26,199 nt of DNA from an uncultured Alcaligenaceae bacterium (GCA_937995985.1 CALKIR010000013.1:1-26199), one strand, 5' to 3'. Numbered from the stretch's first letter, positions 8,581-16,497 are shown. A program made the numbers and translations. The notes: generated by a model not told the origin, from the sequence alone.

Positions 8581-9519
8581 TTAAGCGGCTCCAACCTTGC
8601 GCTCACGCTCAACAATCTGGTTGTCTTTACCATCTACCAATGGAGTCAGGTGTATATCAAAGACAATCTCAGAGAAAGGTCCTTCTAGCCCCTCAGCTTT
8701 GATGCTTTCCTCATCTGTACGCTTCACCATGGGAGGAATCAACCCTTCACGCGTAGCAAAAGCAAAATCATCATGCACCAGCGGATCGTCCTCAATATTG
8801 ATCTGAGTGGTCAACTTGCGGTGCCCATCGGCGCTTACAAAATAATGGATATGAGCAGGGCGATTACCATGACGGCCCAAATGATTTAATAGCTCTTGGG
8901 TAGGACCATCAGGGGGACAGCCATAACCTAAAGGCACAATAGTACGGTACTTGTAACGGCCATTTTCATCAGCAATAATGGTACGGCGCATATTAAATGG
9001 TGCCTGCTCCCCAGTGGGATCAAAGTGAGAGTAAAAGCCCTTGGTGTTGGCATGCCAGACCTCTACTTGAGCGCCAGGCAAGGGCTGACCATCAGCACCA
9101 TAGACCGTGCCATGCACAATCAATGTCTCCCCTTCGTCCGTACCATCATCCAAACGAGCATAGCCATGCTCTACAGGCGCCCCTACCACATATAAAGGCC
9201 CCTCAATGGTTCTTGGCGTACCACCTTTAATGCCCAACGCCTCATCTTCAGCGTCCATGCGCATGTCAAGATAAGTATCGAAACCTAGCCCAGGTGACAA
9301 CAACCCGGCCTCTTGTGCAGTTCCCAGACGGTTTAAGTAAGCAATGCCCGCCCAGAACTCCGTGGGAGTGATATTGAGATCCTCAATAGCCTTATACAAA
9401 TCAGAAACAATACGGTGCACGATCTCCTTAACGCGAGGACTCCCCCCCTCGTGATCCAGACCTGCCACCAAGCGCAGGAAATCCTGCACTTTATCGGTAT
9501 CGAATAGCTTTATATCCAT
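8581..9519 (-). CDS. catA: Catechol 1,2-dioxygenase CatA
   Basis: A 312-residue intradiol dioxygenase that cleaves catechol to cis,cis-muconate using Fe(III). Seen: the four iron ligands Y163 (GFYSHFD), Y199 (PLGYG), H223 and H225 (PAHIH), in the spacing of characterised CatA enzymes, plus an N-terminal helical dimerisation/lipid-binding domain (residues 1-100) that carries no metal ligands. The ATG follows AAGGAGAGG. It lies 43 bases downstream of catB. Its length and the linker GTPRTIEGPLYV indicate a catechol rather than a protocatechuate enzyme. Confidence 0.97.
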   Translation of the reverse strand: MDIKLFDTDKVQDFLRLVAGLDHEGGSPRVKEIVHRIVSDLYKAIEDLNITPTEFWAGIAYLNRLGTAQEAGLLSPGLGFDTYLDMRMDAEDEALGIKGGTPRTIEGPLYVVGAPVEHGYARLDDGTDEGETLIVHGTVYGADGQPLPGAQVEVWHANTKGFYSHFDPTGEQAPFNMRRTIIADENGRYKYRTIVPLGYGCPPDGPTQELLNHLGRHGNRPAHIHYFVSADGHRKLTTQINIEDDPLVHDDFAFATREGLIPPMVKRTDEESIKAEGLEGPFSEIVFDIHLTPLVDGKDNQIVERERKVGAA

Positions 9520-9562
9520 GCTTTCCCTCTCCTTATTAATTAGTAAAAGCTAAATTACCTAT

Positions 9563-10705
9563 CTAGGACATGCTTACTACGGTGCGCTCGCCACCTTTTT
9601 TTCTGGTATAGAAACGCACCTTGTCCTCATCAAGACAAATCCCAAGCCCCGGAGCATCCGGCACATACAGACCAAAATCCTCATAACGCAGGGGCTCTTG
9701 CAAAATCTCCTCGGTTATCAAAAGCGGACCAAACAGCTCGGTCCCCCAATCTAGCTGCCCAAATGTGCTAAAAACATGAGCAGACGCTATAGTGCTGACT
9801 GCACCCTCTAGCATGGTGCCACCATACAAGCCAATTTCCCGTGCTTGCGCAATGGCCGCAATGTGCTGCGCTGCGCGCAACCCACCAGCCTGTTCAATCT
9901 TGACCGCAAACACATCCGCACAATACTCGGCAGCCAAATCCATTGCCGAACGCGGTCCTTGCAATAACTCATCTGCCATTAAGGCAATAGGAAACCGACG
10001 TGCTATGGCCTTCATCGCCGCCTGTGTCCGCACCGGCTGCTCAACCAATGTGCACCCTACATCCGCCAAAGCAGCCATTCCTTCACGAGCCTCGAGCTCA
10101 GACCAGGCCATGTTAACGTCAACACGTACCTCTCCTCTATCACCCAAAGCCTTTTTAATTGCGGCGACATGAGCCACATCTTCGGACACAGAACGGCGCC
10201 CAATTTTTAGTTTAAAAATACGATGGCGACGCTCCGAGAGCATGCGCTCAGCTTCCTCAATATCCTTTTGAGTATTACCTGAAGCCAGGGTCCAAGCCAC
10301 CTCTAAGTGACTGCGCACACGCCCACCAAGCAGCTCAGATACAGGCATGCCACGGCGCTTGCCCAAAGCGTCATAAAGAGCTGTCTCTATAGCACTTTTA
10401 GCAAAGCGATTACCCGTAATATCACGATTCAATATGGCCATTAAGGCCGGAACATGATTGGCATTAGCACCTATTAACAATGGGGCAATATACGTGTCTA
10501 CCGTGAGCTTCATGCTTTCTGGCGATTCCTCGCTATAAGCCAAGCCACCAATGGTTGTCCCTTCACCAATCCCCACGGTTCCATCTGAACAATACACCTG
10601 AACCAGCATCAATGTTTGGCCGTGCATGGTGGTCATTGCTAACTGATGGGGACGAATGGTAGGAAGGTCCACCAAAAAAGTTTCAACTCTCTCGATTGTC
10701 GCCAT
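9563..10705 (-). CDS. catB: Muconate cycloisomerase CatB
   Basis: A 380-residue enolase-superfamily enzyme that converts cis,cis-muconate to muconolactone. Seen: the catalytic K165-x-K167 in the first barrel strand motif, metal ligands D196 (RVDVNMAW), E222 (VEQP) and D245 (MADE), and the opposite-face base K269 (AVKIEQAGG). This is the muconate-lactonising subgroup layout. It is the first gene of the long minus-strand unit and faces the LysR regulator gene, with the operator-like boxes between them. No strong Shine-Dalgarno is seen before the ATG (only AAGCAAAAGC), so leader structure or the regulator may matter for its output. Confidence 0.96.
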   Translation of the reverse strand: MATIERVETFLVDLPTIRPHQLAMTTMHGQTLMLVQVYCSDGTVGIGEGTTIGGLAYSEESPESMKLTVDTYIAPLLIGANANHVPALMAILNRDITGNRFAKSAIETALYDALGKRRGMPVSELLGGRVRSHLEVAWTLASGNTQKDIEEAERMLSERRHRIFKLKIGRRSVSEDVAHVAAIKKALGDRGEVRVDVNMAWSELEAREGMAALADVGCTLVEQPVRTQAAMKAIARRFPIALMADELLQGPRSAMDLAAEYCADVFAVKIEQAGGLRAAQHIAAIAQAREIGLYGGTMLEGAVSTIASAHVFSTFGQLDWGTELFGPLLITEEILQEPLRYEDFGLYVPDAPGLGICLDEDKVRFYTRKKGGERTVVSMS

Positions 10706-10758
10706 TTGCTTTTGCTTAAAAACCTTGCTTGTTTGAAATAGTTTCTATTGCTATTGAA

Positions 10759-10786
10759 TTTATGCGCTTCGCCCTCGACAGACCAA
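10759..10786 (-). promoter_or_regulatory. Putative catB (ben/cat unit) promoter
   Basis: On the minus strand TTGGTC (10786-10781) and CATAAA (10764-10759) are separated by 16 bases, a weak -35/-10 pair as expected for an activator-dependent promoter. The -35 touches the edge of the nearer N7-GTAT box. The start of transcription would fall near 10752, leaving a leader of about 47 bases before catB. The assignment rests on position relative to the LysR-type boxes. Confidence 0.45.
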
Positions 10787-10821
10787 TTTAGAATAGGTAT
10801 GCTCTTATATAATTAATGTAT
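10786..10821. promoter_or_regulatory. Two CatM/BenM-like operator boxes
   Basis: Read on the plus strand, ATTT-N7-GTAT (10786-10800) and ATAT-N7-GTAT (10807-10821) have centres 21 bp apart, two helical turns. The established CatM/BenM box is ATAC-N7-GTAT. The box farther from catB is the better match (one mismatch), fitting a recognition site, and the poorer box abuts the putative catB -35, fitting an activation site. The better box also contains TATAAT at 10808-10813, a candidate -10 for the divergent regulator gene, which would explain autorepression. Confidence 0.55.
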
Positions 10822-10867
10822 AAAGCTTTTTTTATCCTTGAAAATCAATAGCTTGCTCAAACATAGA

Positions 10868-10887
10868 GGAAAAACCTATGGTTTTCC
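10868..10887 (+). promoter_or_regulatory. Hairpin in the lysR leader
   Basis: AAAACC-TAT-GGTTTT forms an inverted repeat flanked by GG and CC (with one extra A on the left arm). It lies in the predicted 5' leader of the LysR gene and covers the AGAGGA Shine-Dalgarno and the ATG at 10878 of a short upstream reading frame. It could be an RNA hairpin or a further protein-binding dyad. No U-tract follows, so it is not a simple terminator. Confidence 0.35.
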
Positions 10888-10950
10888 CTAGAGGCTTCTT
10901 AATGCCCAAATATTTACTAACTAACAAACAAAATGGCAGTGAGACATGTC

Positions 10951-11877
10951 ATGGATTTAAAACAATTAAGATATTTTGTTGCAGTAGCGGAGGCCGGCAG
11001 CTTTACTGCTGCCGCGGAAAAACTGCATATTACCCAACCCCCTCTGAGCCGACAGATTCAATTATTAGAAGAACGCCTGCAGGTCAAATTAATTGAACGT
11101 AATGCGCGCCCTATCTTCCTCACACAGGCGGGCAAGCTCTTTTATGAGCAAGCCTCACAACTACTGCATCGACTCCAACAAATAGAAGAAGCCACAAAAA
11201 AGCTAGCAGATAGCGAGCAACGCACTTTACGCATTGGATTTGTGGCCTCGACTCTTTATGGGGGTCTACCCATCTTGGTGCGCAAATTTCGACACGCTTA
11301 TCCGACCGTTAAGCTGAAATTTTCAGAACTCACCTCTCTGGAGCAAATACAAGCTCTTAAATCTGGGCGTATTGATGTAGGTATTGGGCGAGTCCGTGTG
11401 TATGACCCGACCATTGCTCGTATTGTTCTTAGAGAAGAACCCCTTGCCCTGGCTTATAGCCCACATACTGAAGTAGGAAAAACCATCACTGATCCAGTAA
11501 CCCTAAACTGTCTCCATGATCAGGTCGTTATTGTGTACCCCTCCGATCCACGTCCTAGTTTTGCCGATCAAGTGCTCAATGAATTAAATGATCAAGGCAT
11601 TTGCCCAGCAGAAGTGCTCGAGGTGCGCAGCCTACAGACTGCTCTGGGTTTAGTTGCGGCAGGAGAAGGCTTGTGCCCTATCCCCAAGCTGGCAAAGATA
11701 CGCGATGATATACGGTACAGTGCTCTCATCAATACGGAACTCACCTCTCCTATTATTTTCAGCCACCGCCTTAATGATAAAGAGTGGTACATAGAGGCGC
11801 TTTTTGAACTAATTAAAGACATGTATCGTGAACATGCTGATTATTTAGGCACCGCACATGCTCAGCTCAACCTCTAA
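10951..11877 (+). CDS. LysR-type regulator of the ben/cat genes, CatM/BenM-like
   Basis: A 308-residue LysR-type transcription factor, divergent from catB. I chose the ATG at 10951 because it gives MDLKQLRYFVAV, the canonical LysR N-terminus; the upstream in-frame ATG at 10933 adds six residues and has no Shine-Dalgarno. Seen: the winged helix-turn-helix at residues 17-40 (SFTAAAEKLHITQPPLSRQI), then the effector domain with IGFVASTLYGGLP (95-107) and LQTALGLVAAGEGLC (228-242), close to CatM/BenM. R161 and Y292 align, from memory of those proteins, with BenM R160 and Y293, the pair linked to the second benzoate site. It probably activates the divergent unit in response to muconate and perhaps benzoate, and represses itself. 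Confidence 0.9.
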   Translation: MDLKQLRYFVAVAEAGSFTAAAEKLHITQPPLSRQIQLLEERLQVKLIERNARPIFLTQAGKLFYEQASQLLHRLQQIEEATKKLADSEQRTLRIGFVASTLYGGLPILVRKFRHAYPTVKLKFSELTSLEQIQALKSGRIDVGIGRVRVYDPTIARIVLREEPLALAYSPHTEVGKTITDPVTLNCLHDQVVIVYPSDPRPSFADQVLNELNDQGICPAEVLEVRSLQTALGLVAAGEGLCPIPKLAKIRDDIRYSALINTELTSPIIFSHRLNDKEWYIEALFELIKDMYREHADYLGTAHAQLNL

Positions 11878-11972
11878 TGATGAGCAGAAATGATAGGATG
11901 CCCTGAAATGTGAGTGATTTACCACAAAAAAACAACAAACCCCTCATCAAGCCCAATAAAAACGAATAAGGC

Positions 11973-12001
11973 TTGCATTTTCTTTAAAAGTTGTGTACTA
12001 T
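11973..12001 (+). promoter_or_regulatory. Promoter of the tRNA-fMet gene
   Basis: TTGCAT (11973-11978) and TACTAT (11996-12001) are separated by exactly 17 bases and sit just ahead of the mature tRNA start at 12014. This is a good sigma-70-type pair. Confidence 0.65.
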
Positions 12002-12013
12002 TTAAATTGTTGA

Positions 12014-12090
<77 letters not shown>

Positions 12091-12097
12091 GATTTAT

Positions 12098-12131
12098 AAG
12101 GCCTTGTCAGATTATTCTGACAAGGCCTTTT
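12098..12131 (+). terminator. Terminator after tRNA-fMet
   Basis: A perfect 14-bp stem (arms 12098-12111 and 12116-12129) with a TTAT loop and a short T-run, 8 bases after the tRNA. On the minus strand the run of A before the left arm is too short to make it clearly bidirectional. Confidence 0.9.
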
Positions 12132-12192
12132 CTATTTCTTAAGCCAAGCAAAAAAGCGCTGCCTCTTAACGGTAGCGCCTCTTCTATTGCTA

Positions 12193-13419
12193 TTACTGAG
12201 CTAAGTCTAATAATGCTCCGAGCAATACCTGTGCTCCATTCGCCAAATCTTCTGGAGCGGCATACTCTGCCTCATTATGACTGATCCCATCTTGACAAGG
12301 AACAAAAATCATCGCTGTAGGCACTACCCGAGATAAATGGCAAGCATCATGTCCTGCACCTGAGATCATTTTTTTATAAGACAAACCTAAAGCTCGGGTA
12401 TTATCCTCTATTACCTGCAGGCAACGATCATCAAACTGTACTGCAGCAGTGCTGGAAACAAACTCTACCTCAGCACTACATCGTGCTGCAGCCGCCGCCT
12501 GATGCACAACATCATGAAGCTCAGCTTGCATCTGATCGAGCACCTCATCACTAGGATTACGCATATCAACCGTAATGGTAGTATTACCCGGAATAGTATT
12601 GTGAGAGTTGGGCTCATTATCAATGCGCCCCACTGTCATCACCGCATCAGGAGCATGACGTAATGCTATTTGTTCGATGGCCACCATAGCATGAGCTGCT
12701 GCCAACAATGAATCTTTACGTGCGGGCATTGGAGTTGTTCCAGCATGGGCATCCTGCCCTTTAAAATGCACACGGAACCAACGGGCTCCTTGAGCCTTAG
12801 TCACCACCCCAATTAACTTATTCTCAGCCTCTAATATGGGGCCTTGCTCAATATGCACCTCTAAAAAGGCACCCATTTTATTGCTGCCACAAGCTAATTC
12901 CCCTTGGTAGCCAATGGCCTTAAGCGCATCAACAAAGCGCACCCCTTCGGCATCAACACGATTGTAGGCATATTCTAAATCATAGCTCCCCGCATACACC
13001 CCTGAAGACAGCATAGGAGGTGGAAAGCGCGCTCCTTCCTCGTTCGTCCATACACAAAGCTGTAATGGAGCGCGAGTTTGAATATGATGCTCATTGAGGC
13101 ACTCAAAAATCTCTACCCCGGCAATCACCCCATACACACCATCAAACTTTCCTCCCCGCGGTTGAGTATCTAAATGACTTCCACAGGAAATGGGTAATAA
13201 ATGAGCATCCTGGCCTGGGCGTAACGCAAATATATTCCCCATATTATCAATAGTAATTTCACATCCGAGCTCGCGGCACCACTGCACCAATAAATCGCGA
13301 CCCGCTTTGTCTTCAGGGGTTAAGGCAACCCGGTTGCTGCCCCCTTTATCGGTAGCGCCTATTTCCGCCATACGCATCATGCGTGACCACAGACGTTCTG
13401 TATTAATCTTGGGTTTCAT
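12193..13419 (-). CDS. M20-family amidohydrolase (N-carbamoyl-L-amino-acid hydrolase / allantoate amidohydrolase type)
   Basis: A 408-residue cytoplasmic metal-dependent amidase of the M20 (hydantoinase/carbamoylase) family. Seen: metal ligands in SCGSHLDTQPRGGKFDGV (H82, D93), the catalytic glutamate region WTNEEGARF (E127-E128), EVHIEQGP with H189, the dimerisation-domain DMRNPSDE, and the C-terminal GAGHDACHLS ligand region. Length is normal. It splits the carbamoyl or ureido group of N-carbamoyl amino acids, ureidopropionate or allantoate; which one cannot be told. The ATG has AGGAG upstream. It stands alone; no hydantoinase, allantoinase or pyrimidine-catabolism gene is adjacent. Confidence 0.85.
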   Translation of the reverse strand: MKPKINTERLWSRMMRMAEIGATDKGGSNRVALTPEDKAGRDLLVQWCRELGCEITIDNMGNIFALRPGQDAHLLPISCGSHLDTQPRGGKFDGVYGVIAGVEIFECLNEHHIQTRAPLQLCVWTNEEGARFPPPMLSSGVYAGSYDLEYAYNRVDAEGVRFVDALKAIGYQGELACGSNKMGAFLEVHIEQGPILEAENKLIGVVTKAQGARWFRVHFKGQDAHAGTTPMPARKDSLLAAAHAMVAIEQIALRHAPDAVMTVGRIDNEPNSHNTIPGNTTITVDMRNPSDEVLDQMQAELHDVVHQAAAAARCSAEVEFVSSTAAVQFDDRCLQVIEDNTRALGLSYKKMISGAGHDACHLSRVVPTAMIFVPCQDGISHNEAEYAAPEDLANGAQVLLGALLDLAQ

Positions 13420-13659
13420 CCATACTCCTATAAAAATAAATTATTTTGCCAAAAATCATACCTAAAAAATAGATACTAATAGTTAAATTAACTTCGATTA
13501 ATAGGCGTAAATACCAATATATTGAAAGATGGTGACACTATTTATGCAAAGTAGCAATGTAAATAATGCATAAATTTAATTTGATAATAGGATTCTTCTT
13601 CAGCTTAGGGTGCTAAAATGGCCTGCATTATTGGCATCGTGACACAGGAGAATATATTT

Positions 13660-14376
13660 ATGATGCAAGAGCTGATACAGCTAGCACAACTAGTCAGTTT
13701 AGGATTCGTTTTATTATTACCTCTTGCGAATCCTTTGACGTCCATGACACTCTTGCTATCACTAGGTCGCCGTATTCCTTATGCAGAAAGACAAAAGCAA
13801 ATCACCCAAGCAAGCTTATATGTATTTGGGATTATGATTGTGACCTATTATGCCGGGGCTGTAATTATGCGCTCCTTTGGGATTTCTATTCCTGGACTGC
13901 GCATTGCCGGAGGGCTAATAGTAGCATTTATAGGCTTTACCATGCTGTTTCCCACCTCATCAGTGGATGATATTGTAGAAGCCGATGCCGTCTCCGATGA
14001 GCTTAAAAAGAAAACCGTCACTAATATTGCCTTTGTTCCTTTGGCCATGCCAGGCACCGCGGGACCAGGCACAATTGCCCTAATTATCAGTGCTGCCTCA
14101 ACAGTTACTGAAAAAATGGCCAGCCAATACCCTCATTGGGTGCTGCTCCTTGCCCCTGTGCTAGTATTTGCATTAGTGAGTTTATTATTCTGGATCTGTT
14201 TACGCTCTGCACAGCGCATAGTTAACTTTATCGGTTATGGCGCTATAGAAGCCATTTCACGCGTTATGGGTTTTTTGCTGGTATGCATGGCCGTACAATT
14301 TGTCATTAATGGAATTTTAGAAATTATTCATGACCCCAATCATTTTATCGTCGACCATATACACGACGCACCCTAA
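13660..14376 (+). CDS. MarC-family integral membrane protein
   Basis: A 238-residue polytopic inner-membrane protein of the MarC/UPF0056 family, whose function is unknown (it is not itself an antibiotic-resistance determinant). I moved the start to 13660 because AGGAG lies nine bases upstream, and the resulting N-terminus, with LLPLANPLTSMTLLLSLG around residues 19-36, matches MarC; the earlier in-frame ATG at 13618 has no such site. Seen: six hydrophobic segments, and the conserved FVPLAMPGTAGPGTIAL in the middle. It is divergent from the amidohydrolase, with about 240 AT-rich bases between in which I saw no clear promoter pair. Confidence 0.88.
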   Translation: MMQELIQLAQLVSLGFVLLLPLANPLTSMTLLLSLGRRIPYAERQKQITQASLYVFGIMIVTYYAGAVIMRSFGISIPGLRIAGGLIVAFIGFTMLFPTSSVDDIVEADAVSDELKKKTVTNIAFVPLAMPGTAGPGTIALIISAASTVTEKMASQYPHWVLLLAPVLVFALVSLLFWICLRSAQRIVNFIGYGAIEAISRVMGFLLVCMAVQFVINGILEIIHDPNHFIVDHIHDAP

Positions 14377-14482
14377 AATAATGCATAATGCGCCCCAATA
14401 AAACAGGGGCAAATAATACGACTAGGGGCGGATGAACAAGAGTACATGCAATCATAACGATAGTTAGCAAAGGGTTCTTCAT
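14345..14482 (-). CDS. Small membrane protein, 45 residues, overlapping the 3' end of marC
   Basis: A short frame not obvious by length alone. The second of two tandem ATGs (14482-14480) has AAGGAG six bases upstream, an ideal spacing. The product starts MKNPLLTIVMIACTL, has one hydrophobic segment (about residues 5-30, broken by a PP pair) and a basic end RVRRVYGRR, so it would be a single-pass inner-membrane peptide with a cytoplasmic positive tail. It ends inside marC on the opposite strand (32-base overlap). No family recognised. The Shine-Dalgarno and the hydrophobic-then-basic design argue for a real gene; the small size argues for caution. Confidence 0.42.
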   Translation of the reverse strand: MKNPLLTIVMIACTLVHPPLVVLFAPVLLGRIMHYFRVRRVYGRR

Positions 14483-14685
14483 CATTCGCTCCTTACGTTT
14501 TTGCTTACCAAAAAATATTTTTTATTATTATATTCACTTTATCATTATTTATATCCTTTTTACCTAAAGTACTAAGCATTTTTTATTCTATCTATAAGAA
14601 TATTTTTTATTGGCCTGCATTAATAATTATTCCTACTATCAATCAATAAGATTAATACTTTTGATTCATCGCTAGGAAATGAACA

Positions 14686-16311
14686 ATGAACTACCGCAGG
14701 CGTTCTTTTATCACACAGTTAGGTATTGCTGGCCTTTCTTTTACTCTGCCTCACTGGGCACAAGCAACCAAGCCCATTACTGCTCCCCTCATTGAACATA
14801 ATGGGCAACGTACCGTAACCATTTCATTAAACCCCGAACCCACAACTCTTACCTCCTTTGCAAATACTGGGGGAACTACCGTTTTAGTCAGCTCAAAAGT
14901 ATTAGAAGGCTTGCTCGAATACGATCATGATTTAAGGCCACGCCCCCAACTCGCCAAGGAGTGGTCTATTAGTGAAGACGGGCTAACCTATGATTTGATA
15001 CTGCGACCTAATGTAACTTGGCATGATGGCACCCCCTTTACTGCCCGTGATGTGGCTTTCTCATTAACCGCTGCACAAAAATTCCATCCGCGGGGTTCTA
15101 ATACCTTTGCTCAACTTAGGGATATGGAAATTATTTCCCCCGAGCACATTCGGCTGCATCTGGCTCAACCTGCCCCCTTTCTTATCCTGGCGCTGTCTGC
15201 AGCTGAAACTCCCATGCTCCCAGCCCACCTCTATGATATCGAAACAGCTCTTACCAACCCTCTCAATAATGCTCCTATTGGCACAGGCCCTTATAAATTT
15301 AAAGAATGGCAGCAGGGCAGCCACATCATTTATGAACGTAATGACCATTACTGGCAAGACGGGCGCCCGGAAATAGATAGACTTATTTTCAGGATCTTAC
15401 CGGATAGCTCCTCACGGCTAAACGGTCTACAAAATGGTCAAATAGATATTGGCAGCAGCAACCCTATCCCACTGAGCGAAATTCCACTTATTGAACGCAC
15501 TCCGCACTTAGCGTACACCACTAAGGGCTATGAAGATAATGCTAATCTAGCCATGCTGGAATTTAATTTGGAGCATCCTATTTTGGCAAATAAAAAGGTG
15601 CGACACGCCATTGCCCATGCAATTAACAGAGAGCAAATACAAAAAATTGCTTTTTATGGCTATGCCGAAGCTGTCATTGCCCCTATTTCCAAACGGAATT
15701 TCCCGGACTTCCATCTGCCTATAGAGAACCCTTATCCCTTCGATATAAAAAAAGCCAATCACATCTTGGATGAGCTTGGATATAAACGACAAAAGGACGG
15801 TCATCGTTTTACTCTAAACTTACATGCCAATCCTTTCAACCCCGGCTATAAGCGTACAGCAGCCTATCTACGTTCTGCCCTAGCTCGCATTGGCATTCAG
15901 GCACTGCTCCATGACGAAGATCCTGGCTCTTATATTCGTAGCGTATATAACAATAGAAATTTTGATATTACAGTAAGTGGAGTGAGCACCATGTTTGACC
16001 CAACTGTCGGGCTACAACGAGTGTATTACTCTAAAAGTTTCACCCCAGAAGTGCCTTTCTCAAATGCGACCCGCTACCATAACCCAGAAGTGGACCGCCT
16101 CCTAGAAGCCGCAGCTGTAGCACATCATCGAGAACAGCGCGCTCAATTATTTAAGGAATTTCAAAAAATAGTTCTGGATGACATCCCCTCCCTTCCTTTA
16201 GTACAGCTATTTAATGTGACAGTCTATAACAAGCGTATCCACGGGGTCGCAACCACTGCCGCCGGCATGCGCGGTAACTTAGCAGACTTGCGCATCGTAC
16301 CCACTACCTAA
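14686..16311 (+). CDS. Peptide/nickel-type ABC transporter substrate-binding protein with Tat signal
   Basis: A 541-residue periplasmic solute-binding protein of the SBP_bac_5 (DppA/OppA/NikA) family. Seen: a twin-arginine signal (Y3-R-R-R-S-F-I) followed by a hydrophobic stretch and an A25-Q-A27 cleavage site; then typical family motifs LAKEWSISEDGLTYDLILRP (around 85-105) and GTPFTARDVAFSL, GTGPYKFKEW and VRHAIAHAINRE. The ATG has AGGAA upstream. Usual ligands are peptides, glutathione, nickel complexes or opines; not resolvable here. No permease or ATPase gene is near, so it must work with components encoded elsewhere. Confidence 0.88.
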   Translation: MNYRRRSFITQLGIAGLSFTLPHWAQATKPITAPLIEHNGQRTVTISLNPEPTTLTSFANTGGTTVLVSSKVLEGLLEYDHDLRPRPQLAKEWSISEDGLTYDLILRPNVTWHDGTPFTARDVAFSLTAAQKFHPRGSNTFAQLRDMEIISPEHIRLHLAQPAPFLILALSAAETPMLPAHLYDIETALTNPLNNAPIGTGPYKFKEWQQGSHIIYERNDHYWQDGRPEIDRLIFRILPDSSSRLNGLQNGQIDIGSSNPIPLSEIPLIERTPHLAYTTKGYEDNANLAMLEFNLEHPILANKKVRHAIAHAINREQIQKIAFYGYAEAVIAPISKRNFPDFHLPIENPYPFDIKKANHILDELGYKRQKDGHRFTLNLHANPFNPGYKRTAAYLRSALARIGIQALLHDEDPGSYIRSVYNNRNFDITVSGVSTMFDPTVGLQRVYYSKSFTPEVPFSNATRYHNPEVDRLLEAAAVAHHREQRAQLFKEFQKIVLDDIPSLPLVQLFNVTVYNKRIHGVATTAAGMRGNLADLRIVPTT

Positions 16312-16335
16312 AACCTTTTCTGGCGCTTTTCTTTA

Positions 16336-16365
16336 TGCCCCTCTCTTGGTACGGCTTGAGGGGCA
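16336..16365 (+). terminator. Possible terminator after the substrate-binding protein gene
   Basis: An 8-bp perfect stem TGCCCCTC/GAGGGGCA with a 14-base loop, 25 bases after the stop. It is not followed by a T-run, so termination would be weak or factor-assisted. Confidence 0.4.
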
Positions 16366-16394
16366 CTATTAGTAATGCCGCTATATAGTCTAGA

Positions 16395-16474
16395 ATTACA
16401 GCTTGCTCAATGCACGCATGAAGAGTACTGCTATCACCCGTGATGGCTTAGCCCCCTCATGACTGTGCTGTAAT
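16395..16474 (+). promoter_or_regulatory. Nested stem structure in the putP leader
   Basis: An outer 8-bp stem (ATTACAGC 16395-16402 with GCTGTAAT 16467-16474), a middle 5-bp stem (CATGA 16417-16421 with TCATG 16457-16461) and an inner 7-bp hairpin (16430-16436 with 16441-16447, CCCG loop, one G-U pair) are nested in the 5' leader of putP. A possible -10 TATAGT at 16384-16389 would start transcription right at the outer stem. The putP Shine-Dalgarno follows 12 bases later. No known riboswitch class recognised. Confidence 0.35.
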
Positions 16475-16497
16475 CGATCCAGTGAAAGGAGAACACT

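Noticed and set aside
9792..10172. 126-codon plus-strand frame antisense to catB
   Set aside because: Low-complexity Ala/Ser-rich translation typical of an antisense shadow of a conserved gene.
13618..13659. Upstream ATG start for the MarC-family gene
   Set aside because: It adds 14 residues not seen in the family, and the AGGAG site fits the ATG at 13660.
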